From Erodium maritimum (lineage: Eukaryota; Streptophyta; Magnoliopsida; Geraniales; Geraniaceae), in NCBI GenBank assembly GCA_963921825.1, contig OY997592.1, positions 60,904,336 to 60,968,335 of the forward strand: DNA of 64,000 nucleotides, in the 5' to 3' direction. Shown here piece by piece: positions 52,201 to 63,878 of this stretch (its first letter is position 1; each line of letters begins with the position of its first letter). Both the position numbers and the translations under genes were made by a program. Below the pieces are notes generated by a model. That model worked only from the letters and a program-made list of their open reading frames with translations. It had not been told where the DNA came from and did no database searches.

Positions 52201-52360
52201 TTATTTTTTACCGTTGTTTTTACCGAGCTGGCGACTCGTGGCATTGTTAAAAAGTTTTAAAATTATGAATTGAGACTTTTTGGCTTTATTTCGATTAAAA
52301 TTATTATTTTTTTAGTCCACGTCTCGAGTCCGGTCAAAAAACCGGATTTGGGGTGTGACA

Positions 52361-52786
52361 AAAATCAACATCTAGATACATTTTTTATGTTAGCTAGTGG
52401 GGCCATATGATGGAAGAGCATAAATCAAAGCCTAATTGCTACTTCCACTATGGAGGTCGGGTTCGTATCTTGTATTGAGGGTTCATCGCATGGTGTATGG
52501 ATGAAGAGTTTCATTTCGGGGCTTAGAATTATGGAACCTATATTTAAGCCTATAAGAATATACTGCGACAATTCAGCTGCAACTTTTATGGCTAAAAACC
52601 ACAAGAGTGGTAGTCGAAGTAAACATATCGACATAAATTATTTAGCCATAAGAGAACGTGTTAAGGATAAATCAATGATCATTGAACACGTGCATACTGA
52701 ATTGATGATTCCAGATCCTTTGACAAAGGGCATGACACCACTAAAGTTCAAGGATCATATGGACAGTAAGGGATTTGGATCCCTGA
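52361..52786 (+). pseudogene. Copia RNase H end
   Basis: A frame open at 52450-52789 encodes the C-terminal RNase H part of a copia polyprotein (IYCDNSAATFMAKNHKSGSRSKHID, LTKGMTPLKFKDH). It begins just after the interrupting LTR and runs into an LTR on the same strand. Confidence 0.8.
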
Positions 52787-53501
52787 TGTAGTTTTCATTG
52801 TAAGAACGAATGAAACTATGTTTTTGGATATTTCTCGTTTTGGTTTTGTGTACACATATTTGGTTGAGAAATATCATTATGGTTTGGACCAAAATAAATA
52901 TAGGATTTAATCATTAAGTTATACAGGAAGCGTTAAGGAAGACATGATGCATTATGATACTTGGAAGATAACTCTAATTACTAAGAGGGAGGGATTATTT
53001 CCACTATTTGTGTATTTTTTTTTTCATGTTTTGGCAAATGATGGAATATAGACCAAGATGGAGAATGTTGGCAATTTTATTTGTATGGACAATTATGAAG
53101 TCAACTTTGTGGTCATTCAATGAGACTATTCCCTTGATTTATGGACAACTCCCACAAGTAAATTGTATGTATAAGGTGGTCCCATTCCATAATATTTTTA
53201 TAGCCCATATTCATGTCATGTGTTCTATGATGGCTAGACTCATGCACTATAAGTACATGGTCTTGGTCCCTAAGCTCACACAATACACAACACAAAAACA
53301 CACTCTCTATTTCATATTCTAGAGAGATGCACCATCATTAAGGGAGTTGTAGGAGTGCTTAGAAGCACCAAGAGACTCAAGCAATCTCTGATTCATGGCT
53401 ATGACGGGAGGTTAGCGATCCTTAATAAATTTCGCAACAACCAATTTAGTTTTGTTATTAAGATAATATGAAGCATGTTAGGTCGATCAAAGCATCTTAT
53501 A
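52787..53501 (+). mobile_element. Copia-type LTR
   Basis: A 715-bp LTR begins TGTAGTTTTC at the end of the RNase H region and ends near CATCTTATA. It is homologous to the minus-strand LTR at 42907-43616. Confidence 0.75.
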
Positions 53502-54350
53502 TTTTCTCTTCTCCACAACCAAAGACAGATCAAATCTGGGTACTCCTGGAGTTTCTCTATCACATTCCCGCACTGAATTCCTTATACATCCACAGTTGAA
53601 ACAAAAGATGGTCAAGCTCTCATAAGTAAGGCCTACCCTTATCGGTTGTCGGAACTCCTGAAATCGTAGCACCATTGAGCGTCGCAAAGGACGATCTAGA
53701 GGTATCCATAAGCGAACACGAACCTTGCCTCCCTAGTAGAATCCTCATTGATCACATGGTACTTGCATAAATTCTCTTAGGATGTTTCCTATAGGAGTCC
53801 CCATAGCTCGGGTCATGACCATAGGCAGAATGCCTATTGTCTGGACCCATAATTGGATCCGGTCGAACCGGGGGATTGACACATATGTTGGGTTGGTGAT
53901 ATCCCTTAAGATCAGTGGGGCCTTATCGAAGCTCCATGGTTTGCCTTTTCGGACCTAGTCCTTATCTTCCTGGGAACCAAAATAGAATGTGAAGGTTCTT
54001 GGCTCCATATCCTTAATCACGAGCCCTGCGGCGAATCTGCCCCAAGCTTTGGTGACCACCTTCAGCATAATATCCTTTTTGTATGGTTGAGCCTTAAGTA
54101 GCACGCCGACCATACCACATCATCGTCATGTGAGGGCCTCCATAATTATCGTAGTGAAAGGGACCTCAATAATGACGTCCTCGTCCACAACCAAGGAACA
54201 TGTCGACAGTTCATCATGTAGATAATCCACTATCGTCGGAGGGGTGACCATGACAAGGGATGACATCGACGAGGAGGGAGAGATTGGTGGAGGAGCATGT
54301 CGATGCCGATGTTGTATCATGGTGCCAAGGATCAAACATTGCTTAGGGCA
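53502..54350 (-). pseudogene. LINE ORF1 relic with degenerate zinc knuckle
   Basis: On the minus strand, 54140-53700 reads a broken DUF4283-like domain with several stops. An open frame at 53687-53487 holds the knuckle CFNCGCIRNSVREC, in which the zinc-binding His is Asn. A mutated knuckle and many stops show that it is dead. Confidence 0.65.
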
Positions 54351-54950
54351 TCCCTTATAGAAAAGTCAGGACCGTCCCACTAGAAACCCTGAAGGGTTAT
54401 GACCGCCACTAGCTGTGATCGAAGGCCGAGAGACATTCGAAAGAAATAATGGATATGATTGAGCATGTCCAATAGCTTAGGTATTTTGGGGACATTTTGG
54501 TTTAGAGGCCAATTTCGGTGGTTTCCATGTGACCTCCGTTAGGGATGGCGGTAGTGTACGAACCGCCCCAAAATGGATTGCATTATTGGTAAGGAGCAGT
54601 GTTGTGGTTGTTATACGAGGTAGAAGGAGACTCGACGTGGGGTTGTCGGTCGCCGCTGGAGACTTGCAGGTTTGTGGTGAGAGTTTTGGTTGGAGAGGCT
54701 TCTAGGCCCCTTGGACTTAATAAGGGCTAAAGAGTGTTGTGGGGGCATGGTTACTAGAGAATCCATTGATAGTGGGGAGGTAGAGAGGAACAGAGGAGTC
54801 ACAAGGAGGACACGGGCATCGATTGGTGTTAAGGTCAATGGAATTGAGAGACTAAAAGTAATTCTAGGGCTTGAAAGCTTCTCTAGGGTTTTTCTTCGTA
54901 GTTGACACTAAAATTTAAACTTAAAACCACATAATTTACTTTACTATTTA
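54351..54950 (-). mobile_element. 5' part of the minus-strand LINE relic
   Basis: Contains a Pro/Leu/Ser-rich broken frame and, near 54900, a leader-like 'ccctagagaagctttc' on the minus strand. No domain is recognised. Confidence 0.4.
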
Positions 54951-56090
54951 TATTCTAAAATACAATTTCTTGTAATTGTAAAAATAATTACTCCTCGCTT
55001 GTACGTTTTTTTTACTATAGTTTATTGTTCTTGACAAAAAAATTATTAATGTGCCTTTTCCGGATGGTTGGTGCCGAGGTAGACTGTGTACTCCTCCAAA
55101 GATCCAGTATGTGTCGTCCTCCCTTGATTGGTAATGTAGGATTTCATGAAAGTTAGAGTGTTGGCTCCCAAAAAGGTAGAAGACTACCTTGTCAATACTT
55201 GGTGGTACCACTTCCACTATATGTCCAGTGAGGTGGTAATATCTACAGACCCATCACTGGACCATGAAGTCCTCATTGATCGAGGCGAGGGACTTTCTAT
55301 TCATTGGACCCTGAATTTCCTTTTAAGGCAGTGTCCAGAATTTGCATCGGACCAAAGACCGTCTGATCACTAACAACAGACTGGTACATCTTGTCACCGA
55401 CTAAGAACCAGGTCCCTAAGATACATGTCCACTTGCAGCCAATCGAATGACAGCTGCAGATCGAGACACTAGACGCTTACTCTCGTTGCCTCCATAACGT
55501 CCTCTGCCTTCGTCACTACCGGTATTATCTTCGTCCTCCATGGCCAACCGACCTCTCTCGCCCTACGAGGAGGATTTACCGTCGCCCCAACCTTGGTCTT
55601 GTCTTCCTCCATAATAGTATATGTCACCGCCCTTGCCTAGTTTGTAGTCCTTGACCATGCGACCACCATCATTGTGCGAGTAACACCCATTTCCGTCGCT
55701 ACTTAAGCCCTCACGTCCCAGCCATATGATCCATCATACCTACCACCAACTCTAAAGCCACGGCTACATCCTCTATCGTCCCCACTATCGGGACGTCCTT
55801 AGGCCACCACACCGATCGGGCTAACGATGGGGAGAATGGATCCCACGGTGAAGTGGTTGTTGCCTATGCAACTACTAAGAGGTCTATCCCTTTCCCCCAT
55901 GTACCTTTTCCCCTATTTTTGAGCAACATCTGTAGAGACACATAGAACATAGACGATAACACCATGGATTAATCCTATGGATGAATCATGGTGATCAATC
56001 ACCAAAAAAGAGTACACGACGTCTCTTAACCCTAACCGCCGCTCTAGAGAGACCTTCACTCCTTGTTTTATTCAGGATACTACACCTTTG
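54951..56090 (-). mobile_element. Another decayed LINE-like element
   Basis: On the minus strand a 'ctctctagagcggcggttaggg' leader near 56050 precedes GC-rich sequence with many stops, down to about 55020. No domain survives. Orientation is judged from the leader. Confidence 0.4.
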
Positions 56091-57240
56091 ACTAAAACTG
56101 ATGAAATAATACATTATTTTATTATTGTATTAGCATCGATTGAATTGCTATATTAAATCCGTTATAAAAGCATCCACAATGAAAACGTACCGATTTGGTC
56201 TATTCTCGATCTAATTGAATTGATTTTTGAGGATTTAGTGGTGATTTGACCCTAATTTTTAGTCTAATTTTTTTTTGTTCACAGTAGAAATAGACCGACA
56301 CGGTATAATGTGGGTCAAATGTCCTGACAATTAGCGAAATGTCATTTAACAACTATAAATATGTATCTGATTTGTGTTCAGTCTTAAGTTGATTGACATG
56401 AGAATCGTATCTTTTTTTCTCTACATTTAGAAGCTACAGATTAAACTTAAGCAAATTATTTCAAATTTTGGTACTAGAATTATTTAAATAAGAAAAAGCT
56501 GTGACCATTAAGGCAACCATAGCCACAGTTTCTTCGGAGACGAATGTGAAGCCTTTCATTTTAGTGTATTCCTTCCTCATATTGTTCTTCAACAACTATG
56601 GTACCTCCTAATTTCTTATGTATATGAAGTTTTGTCAATTAACGACATTGGAAATTATATTTTATCGGTTGTCTCTATGCATCATATCAAGTCAGTTTTT
56701 CACCATTAAGGAAACCCTAGCTACAGTCACAAGACGAATGTGAATCCTTTCACTCTGTTAGATAATCTCACTTGTTCTGTATCCTTTCTGCTCTCTACTA
56801 AAGGAAATAATTTATTTCAAATCGGAAGCGTGTCGTGTATTTGGTTGTACATCGTTAGAAAATGTTACACGTAGAATCGCCAGAAAGAATGTACGGGGTA
56901 AGAGAAATGCCAGTGAGACTAACCAGGGTCGAAGAAACGCTATTGACAATCTCCGAGTTCGAAGAAACGTCGATGACAATCGTCGGCCTCGAAGAAACGT
57001 TGGTAAGTATTGTAGAAGAATCGGTGGAGGCGTGAAGAAGAAGAAGAAGAAGACGAATTCGGTAATTTAAACACATTCGACTTTACTGAATCGTCACGCG
57101 TCAGCACATGATTCATTGGACCTGGATTCTGTTGGGCCCGAATCCGTCGAATGGACTCTGTTCAAGGTCTGCAGAATCTTCGACGTCGAAACGACGCTAC
57201 CACAGATTCGATTGAAAACCGAAGATTCGACGCCGAAAAA
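56091..57240. repeat. Repeat-like region sharing motifs with 17030-17770
   Basis: AT-rich, with the same ordered motifs as 17030-17770 (tagaccga, gtcacgcg, gaatccgtcga, cagattcga). It also holds a diverged 55-bp duplication (56506-56566 and 56700-56756, 'accattaagg'). A 73-aa minus frame is low complexity. I see no gene. Confidence 0.4.
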
Positions 57241-57721
57241 CTACAAAAAAAAAATACCAATTAGATAGCACGAACCGACTCGGTCTCGAAGCCATTGTGC
57301 ATACTCTAAATTTTTTTTGTTCATATCTGTTATGTTTTCTGTTGGGTGTATTGAGGGTTGATCCCTTGTTCTTGTTTTCGTTTCGAAAACTAAGTTTATC
57401 TAATATATATTTGCCTTCCAAAAGAATAATGCAAAAAAAAATACTTTTTTAAAAAAACACTTCATATAACAATATTACTGTTGCTTTCACATAAGTAAAT
57501 GAAAAAAAAAATGGATAGCGTGGACAAAATGAAAATAGATCATTTCACCGCTCTATATTGCACGCGCCGCCGATCCATCCGCTCTGTTCTTTATCCCAAT
57601 TCTTCAGAAGACTTTTTGCCAAAGCTTCCTCACAGAAACTGGTTGATAAATTTTAAATGTTCGAACTTTAACATTCTATAGCCGGAGCACCGTTATCCCC
57701 TCCCTCCTCCACTACCACGCA
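57241..57721. other. Upstream region of DEG15
   Basis: AT-rich promoter region with no clear TATA box. Short frames only. Confidence 0.45.
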
Positions 57722-60700
57722 ATGGGTTTGCCTCAAATCGTCGATTTAGCTCGCAATTTCGCCGTCATGGTCAGAGTCCAAGGCCCTGTAAGTCCTACCC
57801 CTCTGCCAGTTCATATGGCTTCGCGTCTGATTCATCTTCTTCTTGCTCACTGATCATTTTGTTTGTTTGCTTTTTTTTTTGTAGGACCCCAAGGGTGTGA
57901 AGATGAGAAACCATGCTTTTCATCACTATGAGTGAGTGATTTGATTGGTTTTGTTCAAGCTAAGTCGATGTTGTGTTCAAATGTATTTTTCTTCTTCTCT
58001 TGTTTTTGCCATGACCCACTTATATGCAATTGGGTACGCATTGTTTGCAAAAAAAAAAAACACTTAAACCTCTGAGATGTTATTGCCTGATACCTTTTAT
58101 TATGTGATTTGATTGAATTTCATTCAAGCTGAATCACAATTATGTTACATGTAACTCTTGTTCTTTTGGCTTGTTTGTGCTCTGATAGAGTATTCTGCAA
58201 CTGGGTATCTGTAGTTCTGGTCAAACAACGCTTCACGCATCTGGGATATTATTGCCTGATTTATTATGTGATTTCATTGAGTTTTAATCAAGTTGAATCA
58301 CAGTTGTGTGTTACATGTAATTCTTTTTTCTTTCCTTTTTGTGGCTTGTTTGTGCTCTGATTGAGGTTTCTGCAAATGGGTATGTGTAGTTCTGGCAAAA
58401 CAACACTTCAAGCATCTGGGATGTTATTGCCTGATACTCTTTATGATGCTGAAGTTGCAAAGGGTCTTATGGACTGTAAAAATGGAGCTTCTATGCTGGT
58501 TGTCACTATGGCTTCTGTTGTGGAGCCCTTTCTATCTGTGAAGCACAGAGGGACTTTGTCACAGGTGGGAGCTTTTTAATTGGCTAATGTGTTTTGTGTC
58601 ATTTGTGATGTCAATGTTTAAACCTAATTTGTTCCTGTGAGTCTTTTTATCTGTTGCAGGGCCGCCCGGAGTTGATTCCTGGTGCTCGAATTGGTATGAT
58701 GGTAGAGGTATGAGATTTTTTTTATCTGATGGGGGAAAGGGTTGGTTGATGTTATTATTTTCCTTAAACATGTATTGGTTCTGATATATTGTCATTTGCA
58801 GGACAGAGTAGGAGCAAAAGAGGTTATGGATAAAGGAGCAGCTCCTACTTGGGTTGAGGTGCAACTTCTAAAGTTGGTAGGTGTCAAACATACCCATTTG
58901 CTTCATTGAACTCAAAAGCATTATGTGCATTTTACTTGTTGAACAAATAACATCTAGTCCTAATATGTGTAAGGTGACCTCCTTTCGTTCTACGAATCTT
59001 GTTGATGGAAGTGTAAGCCTGATTAAAATGAACTTGCATAATTTTAGTTGGGATAATCAGATGGGAGCTGATGTATAGAAAATGAACTTCACAGCAGTTT
59101 AGAATTAGTCTTGTTGCTGTGGAAGATAGCATCCTATATCCATAATTTTTTGTGAAGTTGGATATCTTTTTTTTCTAGGACTTGTTGGGTTTCCTCCAGT
59201 CTGTAGCAGATTTGATTAGGGGATGGGCAGTCTAGAAGTTCTGATACTTGGGAAGTAATCCGTCATTGCTTTATCTAGCCTCTTTGGGGATAGAAGAATA
59301 GGAAGATATTTTAAGGGTAGAGGCTCCAATGCAAGATCTTAGTGTCTTTTCCTTTCCCCCCTATTCTTTGGCAGTCTTCTAAATCTAAATTTCTGAGACT
59401 TTTGCATAGATTCCTGAGAATTGTTGGTTTGTAATGTTTCCATGGAATTACTATGTCCAGTCCCTGCATTTTTCACCTTTTATGGAACTTGTTATTCTTA
59501 TACTAGAAAAAAAAAATTGTAGTGAGTATAGTAAATTGCTTCGTTCATGATCAATTGTATTGAGTATAGTAAATTGCAAACTGAAGTTTATGGTAATGAA
59601 AGCCTGGGAGCTGAAATTTCAATCTGCCTCTTCAATTTAGACCTTTTAGTGGAGTAATATTACAATACATCAAAATTCTTGTCTTAAAATATGCTTGATA
59701 ACTTCTTATGCATGTAACATATGCTTTGATACTGATCAATGTACTAATCAGGTTAATGTCCCTGCATCTGCCGCTGCTTTTCAATCACTTACTGATTCTT
59801 CTTCTGGCTCACTTGAGCATGGATGGGAAATCGGTTGGTCTTTAGCTTCTCATGGCAACAGTCCCCAGTCTTCCATGGATATTACTCAAAGACAGGTTAG
59901 ACTTCCCAAAATTATTTCATCTGGTTTAGTCTTAAGAGTTGTTTATTGCATATACGCATGGTTGTAAAAATCGGCCTAGGCGCCCGCCTAAGCGGCGCCT
60001 AGGCACCATAAACTGGTAAAACGCCACGACCTGGACGGGTCGGGCGGACTAAAGCGGGAAGCCGACTACTGACCGATTAATCGGGTCAGGCGGCATCTAG
60101 GCGGGCTGGGTAGCGCCTAGGCGGACCAGGCGGCCCAATTAAACGAGCCCAACTACATGTTTTGCCTGACATGCTTTAAGGGTCTTTGGTTTTAATTCAG
60201 CACGATTTCTTCCTTTCGTTTTATAACCAAAAGTCTGAGCTTGTTTTTTTCATTTTACCGATGTGGGACTCTACTTTGTCAATAGTCTCATTCCATTTTC
60301 TTTTAATTTTCAAATATACAAAGAAAACAATTCCTTCACAGTTCCATTCATTTTTTTTTTTATTGCTCTATTCCGTGCACTCATATTTAGATCAACATCA
60401 TTAATATTTATATTTAAAGTTAAAAGAAGATATAAATATAATTGATCAAACAAATTTTAAAAAAAGAAAAAAAACATGTAAATTATAATTGGTTAAATAA
60501 AAAAAAGACATTAGGACATTAACGGGCTGGGAAGTATATGGTCTTTCGGATGTTAAGTTCAAATATGAATTATTTTTTTAAAAAAAATATTTCAAATATT
60601 AATTTGTTTGATTATAATATAAATTGTAATTGTTAATTAATTTGTAATACTATATAATAATTGTTAATTATTTTTTATAGTTGTTAATTGTTTTGTAATC

Positions 60701-63700
60701 TTAGAAAATAATGTTTTTAAGTATATTAAAAATAGTTTATTTTAAATTTTTGATCATACATGTCTAATATATATTATCAATAATTAAAAAAATGATAATA
60801 ATAAAATCCGCCTAGGCCCCGACTAGTCCCCGCCTAGCGCCTAGAGGCCCTCACCGCCCGACTAGCGCCTGGCGCCTTTTACAACCTTGCATATACGCAA
60901 GACCTCTTTTTCTTGATACTCTTTTCCCCTGATCAGTCAAAAGTTGAAATAATATAAGAAGAAAAGTTTGAAACTGAAAACAATGTAAGTGTCACCATTG
61001 AGTCACAATGATCATTCAGTTTGAGAGTGGTGGTGTTCTATAAAGACAACTGGCTCTCGTGAGTAATATCTGGAACGTGTAGCTAATAGTTTAACATTGT
61101 TTGGTTCTGCAAATGCTGACTTGGGAAAGTCTCTAAATATAAGGATGTGCTAAAACCTCTTAGCACTAAGGAGATAAAAAGGGAATTCAAATCACTTATT
61201 TTAGGTCCATTGGATGAACTCAATATCAATTTGCTGGCACCACTTGTGCTCTGAAGTTTTTGAAATGCCCCAAATCCTTGCATGAATTGAAGATTTAGTT
61301 GGTGATGGAAAATTCTGTTTCTGTTTTGTGAAACTGAATTGTAAGTGATGTTTCAGATAGAGCGTGAGAGTAACTCGTCTACTAGAATTGCCATTCTTGG
61401 TATTCCCTCATTTTTTAAGGTATGCCTTTATCCTGACAGGATTACTCGGCCTGTTTCAAATATAATGTATTTTAATGGAGAACTTTTTTTCATGTGTGGA
61501 ATAAGTTGTACACTTACAATTTATGTATCTTGTTTGAAAATAGGATCTTCCCAACATCACTACTGCAATCTCACATAGAAGGGGGGATCTCCTCCTTGCA
61601 GTAGGTTCCCCTTTTGGCGCCCTTTCTCCTGTGCATTTCATTAACAGGTACTGTTTCTTCGGGATCATAAAATGATTTTTCTCTAAACCCTTTTGAGATC
61701 TCATTGACAAACTTATTGAATACCTGCCGACTTTCATTCCTAGTTTCTGAGGTGATTCTGCAAACTCGGTTATAATAATTTTCTGCTTCATCTTCATGAG
61801 TCAGTATCTCGGTGGGATCTATTGCCAACTGCTTTCCGCCAAACAGATCGTTGGGATTACTTATGGCAGACATTCGGTGTCTCCCTGGTATGAGTTTCTT
61901 TTTTTTCCCGCTTTTTAATGACTAAATCAGGTGTATCAAAGCATGTTGGTCTCTGGGCTCAAAACCTTGCTTATGTAGAAGGGAGCATCAAACAATTTTT
62001 TATTCTTAAAGAACTTTTAAAGATGTATCAGACAAGAAATGGGCTCCCTTAGGTAGAATAGAACACTAAATTCTTGACTCCTTCGTTGAGAGAGACCCAA
62101 TAAGGGTTGAATAGAGAGAGGTCCAACAGAAGTTGGGAAGAGAAACTAAGAAAAAGTGAGGTGCCACTGCTGGGACTTGAACCCTGGTCCCAAGACCCAA
62201 GTTCAAGTGCTTGACCAGCTGGACATTCAAGCTGTGGTAACTTATGTATTACACATGTTACATGGTTTGGTTGATGCTATTGGATTCTGACTCCATATTG
62301 ACACTGAGCATGCCAGGTATGGAAGGTGGTCCTGTTTTTGGCGAGCATGGGCATCTTATCGGCATCTTAAGTAGACCCTTAAAGCACAAGAAGACCAGTG
62401 GTGCTGAAATTCAGGTAAGTAGGGATTTTTTTCCTAGTTTATAATACTTTATCACTGTTAATGAACGCATCATCCAAAACTCTAGCCTTGGGTAACAGCT
62501 GGTGATTCCGTGGGAAGCCATTGCAAGTGCTTGCAGTGACTTGCTGCAGGAGCCGCAAAATGCAGAAAAAAAGATTTATAATGACAGAGGCAACTTAAAT
62601 GCTGTAGGGAAAGCATTTATAAGTAACAGCCATGGACCCTTGAGTTACATTCAAGTTGAGAAAGCAATGGCTTCTGTATGTCTCATTAGCATTGATGAAG
62701 GTGTGTGGGCATCCGGTGTTTTGCTGAACAAAAAAGGCCTGATACTCACAAACGCTCATCTGCTGGAACCTTGGAGATATGGGAAAACAACTGTAAGTAG
62801 TGGAAGCCTTGAAGAGCATAAAAGTCAGAACTCGGCATTGCAGAAGTTGGGGAATTCGGGATCTTCTGTAGTTGATGAACAGAGCATGTTCTACAAGGGC
62901 CATAGTAGAAACATTCAGGTTCGGCTTGATCATGTGGAGCCTTGGATATGGTGTGATGCTAAACCAGTGTATGTATGTAAAGGACCTTTAGACATTGCCC
63001 TATTGCAGCTTGAGAAAGTTCCTGATCAGCTTTCTCCTATTTCTATGGATTTTGCATCCCCGTCTCTTGGGTCAAAGGCATATGTCATCGGACATGGACT
63101 ACTTGGACCAAAATGTGGTCAGCATCCTAATTCTGAAATCAATCTATCAAGCAAGCTTTTTCAATCTAGCAAATAATTGTGAATTTTTTCTCCAATTTTG
63201 CTTGTGTTTGGTTGCAGGGTTCTCCCCATCTGTGTGCTCTGGTGTTGTGGCAAAAGTGGTAAAAGCAAAGATGCCACATTCTCATGAGCGGTTTTTTGCA
63301 TCGGGTACCAAATATCTGCCGGCTATGCTGGAGACTACAGCTGCGGTCCATCCCGGTGCTAGTGGTGGTGCTGTGGTCAATTCAGATGGTGAAATGATTG
63401 GGCTCATTACAAGGTTAGGGTCAAATACATTGTAAAAAAAGCCATCAGTAATCCCAAGTCAGTTCATTACATAGAGATTTTTCACTGGTTGTTGATAAAA
63501 GATCCTTGAATACTTAATATCAGTAACGCAAAGCATGGTGGAAGGATAATGATACCGCATTTGAACTTCAGCATTCCATGTGCGGCTCTGATACCAATCT
63601 TCATGTTCTCAAGAGGTTATTTCTTTACTACATTGGGTAAGGGTTGGGGCTGAATAAGTTGTGGTATTGATGTTTTTTTGTGGCCAACAGATATGCAGGA

Positions 63701-63878
63701 TGTTTCCTTGCTACGAGCGCTAGACCAACAAAACGAAGCACTTTCGTCTGTCTGGGCGTTTGTGCCGAAGCCAGAGGAACGTGGTAAGAAAGAAGGTAAG
63801 GGTACTCGATTTGCCAAGTTCTTGGAGGAAAGTCAGGATGTCAAGCTTGGCCACTCGAAAAGGCGTAGTAAGTTGTGA
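57722..63878 (+). CDS. DEG15: Peroxisomal/glyoxysomal processing protease DEG15
   Basis: A trypsin-like serine protease of peroxisomes that removes PTS2 presequences from imported enzymes. Fourteen exons join in frame to 665 aa (Arabidopsis about 709): 57722-57787, 57885-57931, 58390-58564, 58660-58707, 58802-58876, 59752-59895, 61357-61419, 61544-61647, 61805-61887, 62317-62414, 62499-63117, 63218-63413, 63524-63615, 63691-63878. The triad is visible: His388 in [12 protein letters not shown], Asp466 in PLDIALLQ, Ser556 in HPGASGGAV. The protein ends RRSKL, a canonical PTS1 signal. It is shorter than the Arabidopsis protein mainly in the loop between His and Asp. Introns carry an exon-3-derived tandem duplication, a GC-capped transposon and a tRNA-type SINE; no exon is damaged. 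Confidence 0.94.
57932..58440. repeat. Tandem triplication of the intron 2/exon 3 boundary region
   Basis: Segments of about 165-175 bp recur: 'attgcctgat' at about 58084, 58251 and 58426, and 'gtgatttgattg'-type sequence near 57934, 58105 and 58270. The middle copy at 58210-58300 retains a gtag acceptor and an exon-3-like frame; the third is the real exon 3. Confidence 0.8.
59946..60899. mobile_element. GC-capped TIR element (59959-60886) with 13-bp duplication
   Basis: Begins TGGTTGTAAAAATCGGCC and ends GGCGCCTTTTACAACC, with GC-rich, self-complementary ends (gcctaggcgcc repeats) around an AT-rich core without coding capacity. Perfect 13-bp repeats ttgcatatacgca flank it at 59946-59958 and 60887-60899. 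The duplication is longer than hAT (8) or Mutator (9) elements usually make. Confidence 0.8.
62060..62245 (-). mobile_element. tRNA-derived SINE head in DEG15 intron 9
   Basis: The minus strand reads a tRNA-like head: an A-box-like 'ccagctggtcaagca' (around 62208-62222) and 38-40 bases on a B box GGTTCAAGTCC (62173-62183), with the CC(C) context of a T-arm. Downstream (to about 62060) it is pyrimidine-rich. It is not a functional tRNA, because the acceptor and D-arm do not pair well. The SINE 3' end was not defined. Confidence 0.6.

Larger units (their letters stand above)
46081..52360 (+). mobile_element. LTR split by a nested insertion
   Basis: The two parts 46081-47146 and 50902-52360 join at a duplicated GACCG to give one LTR of about 2.5 kb. 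It is related to the solo LTR at 23793-26463, with a CT-rich tract, GC-rich tandem repeats (46860-46980), 'ctaggccgacg' repeats and the hairpin motif near 52062. Its right end GGTGTGACA at 52360 is clear. Its left end lacks the family's TGTA start and is probably deleted. Confidence 0.65.

Noticed and set aside
62173-62222. A tRNA gene
   Set aside because: Only the B box and an A-box-like stretch are tRNA-like; stems do not pair properly, so a SINE head is more likely.
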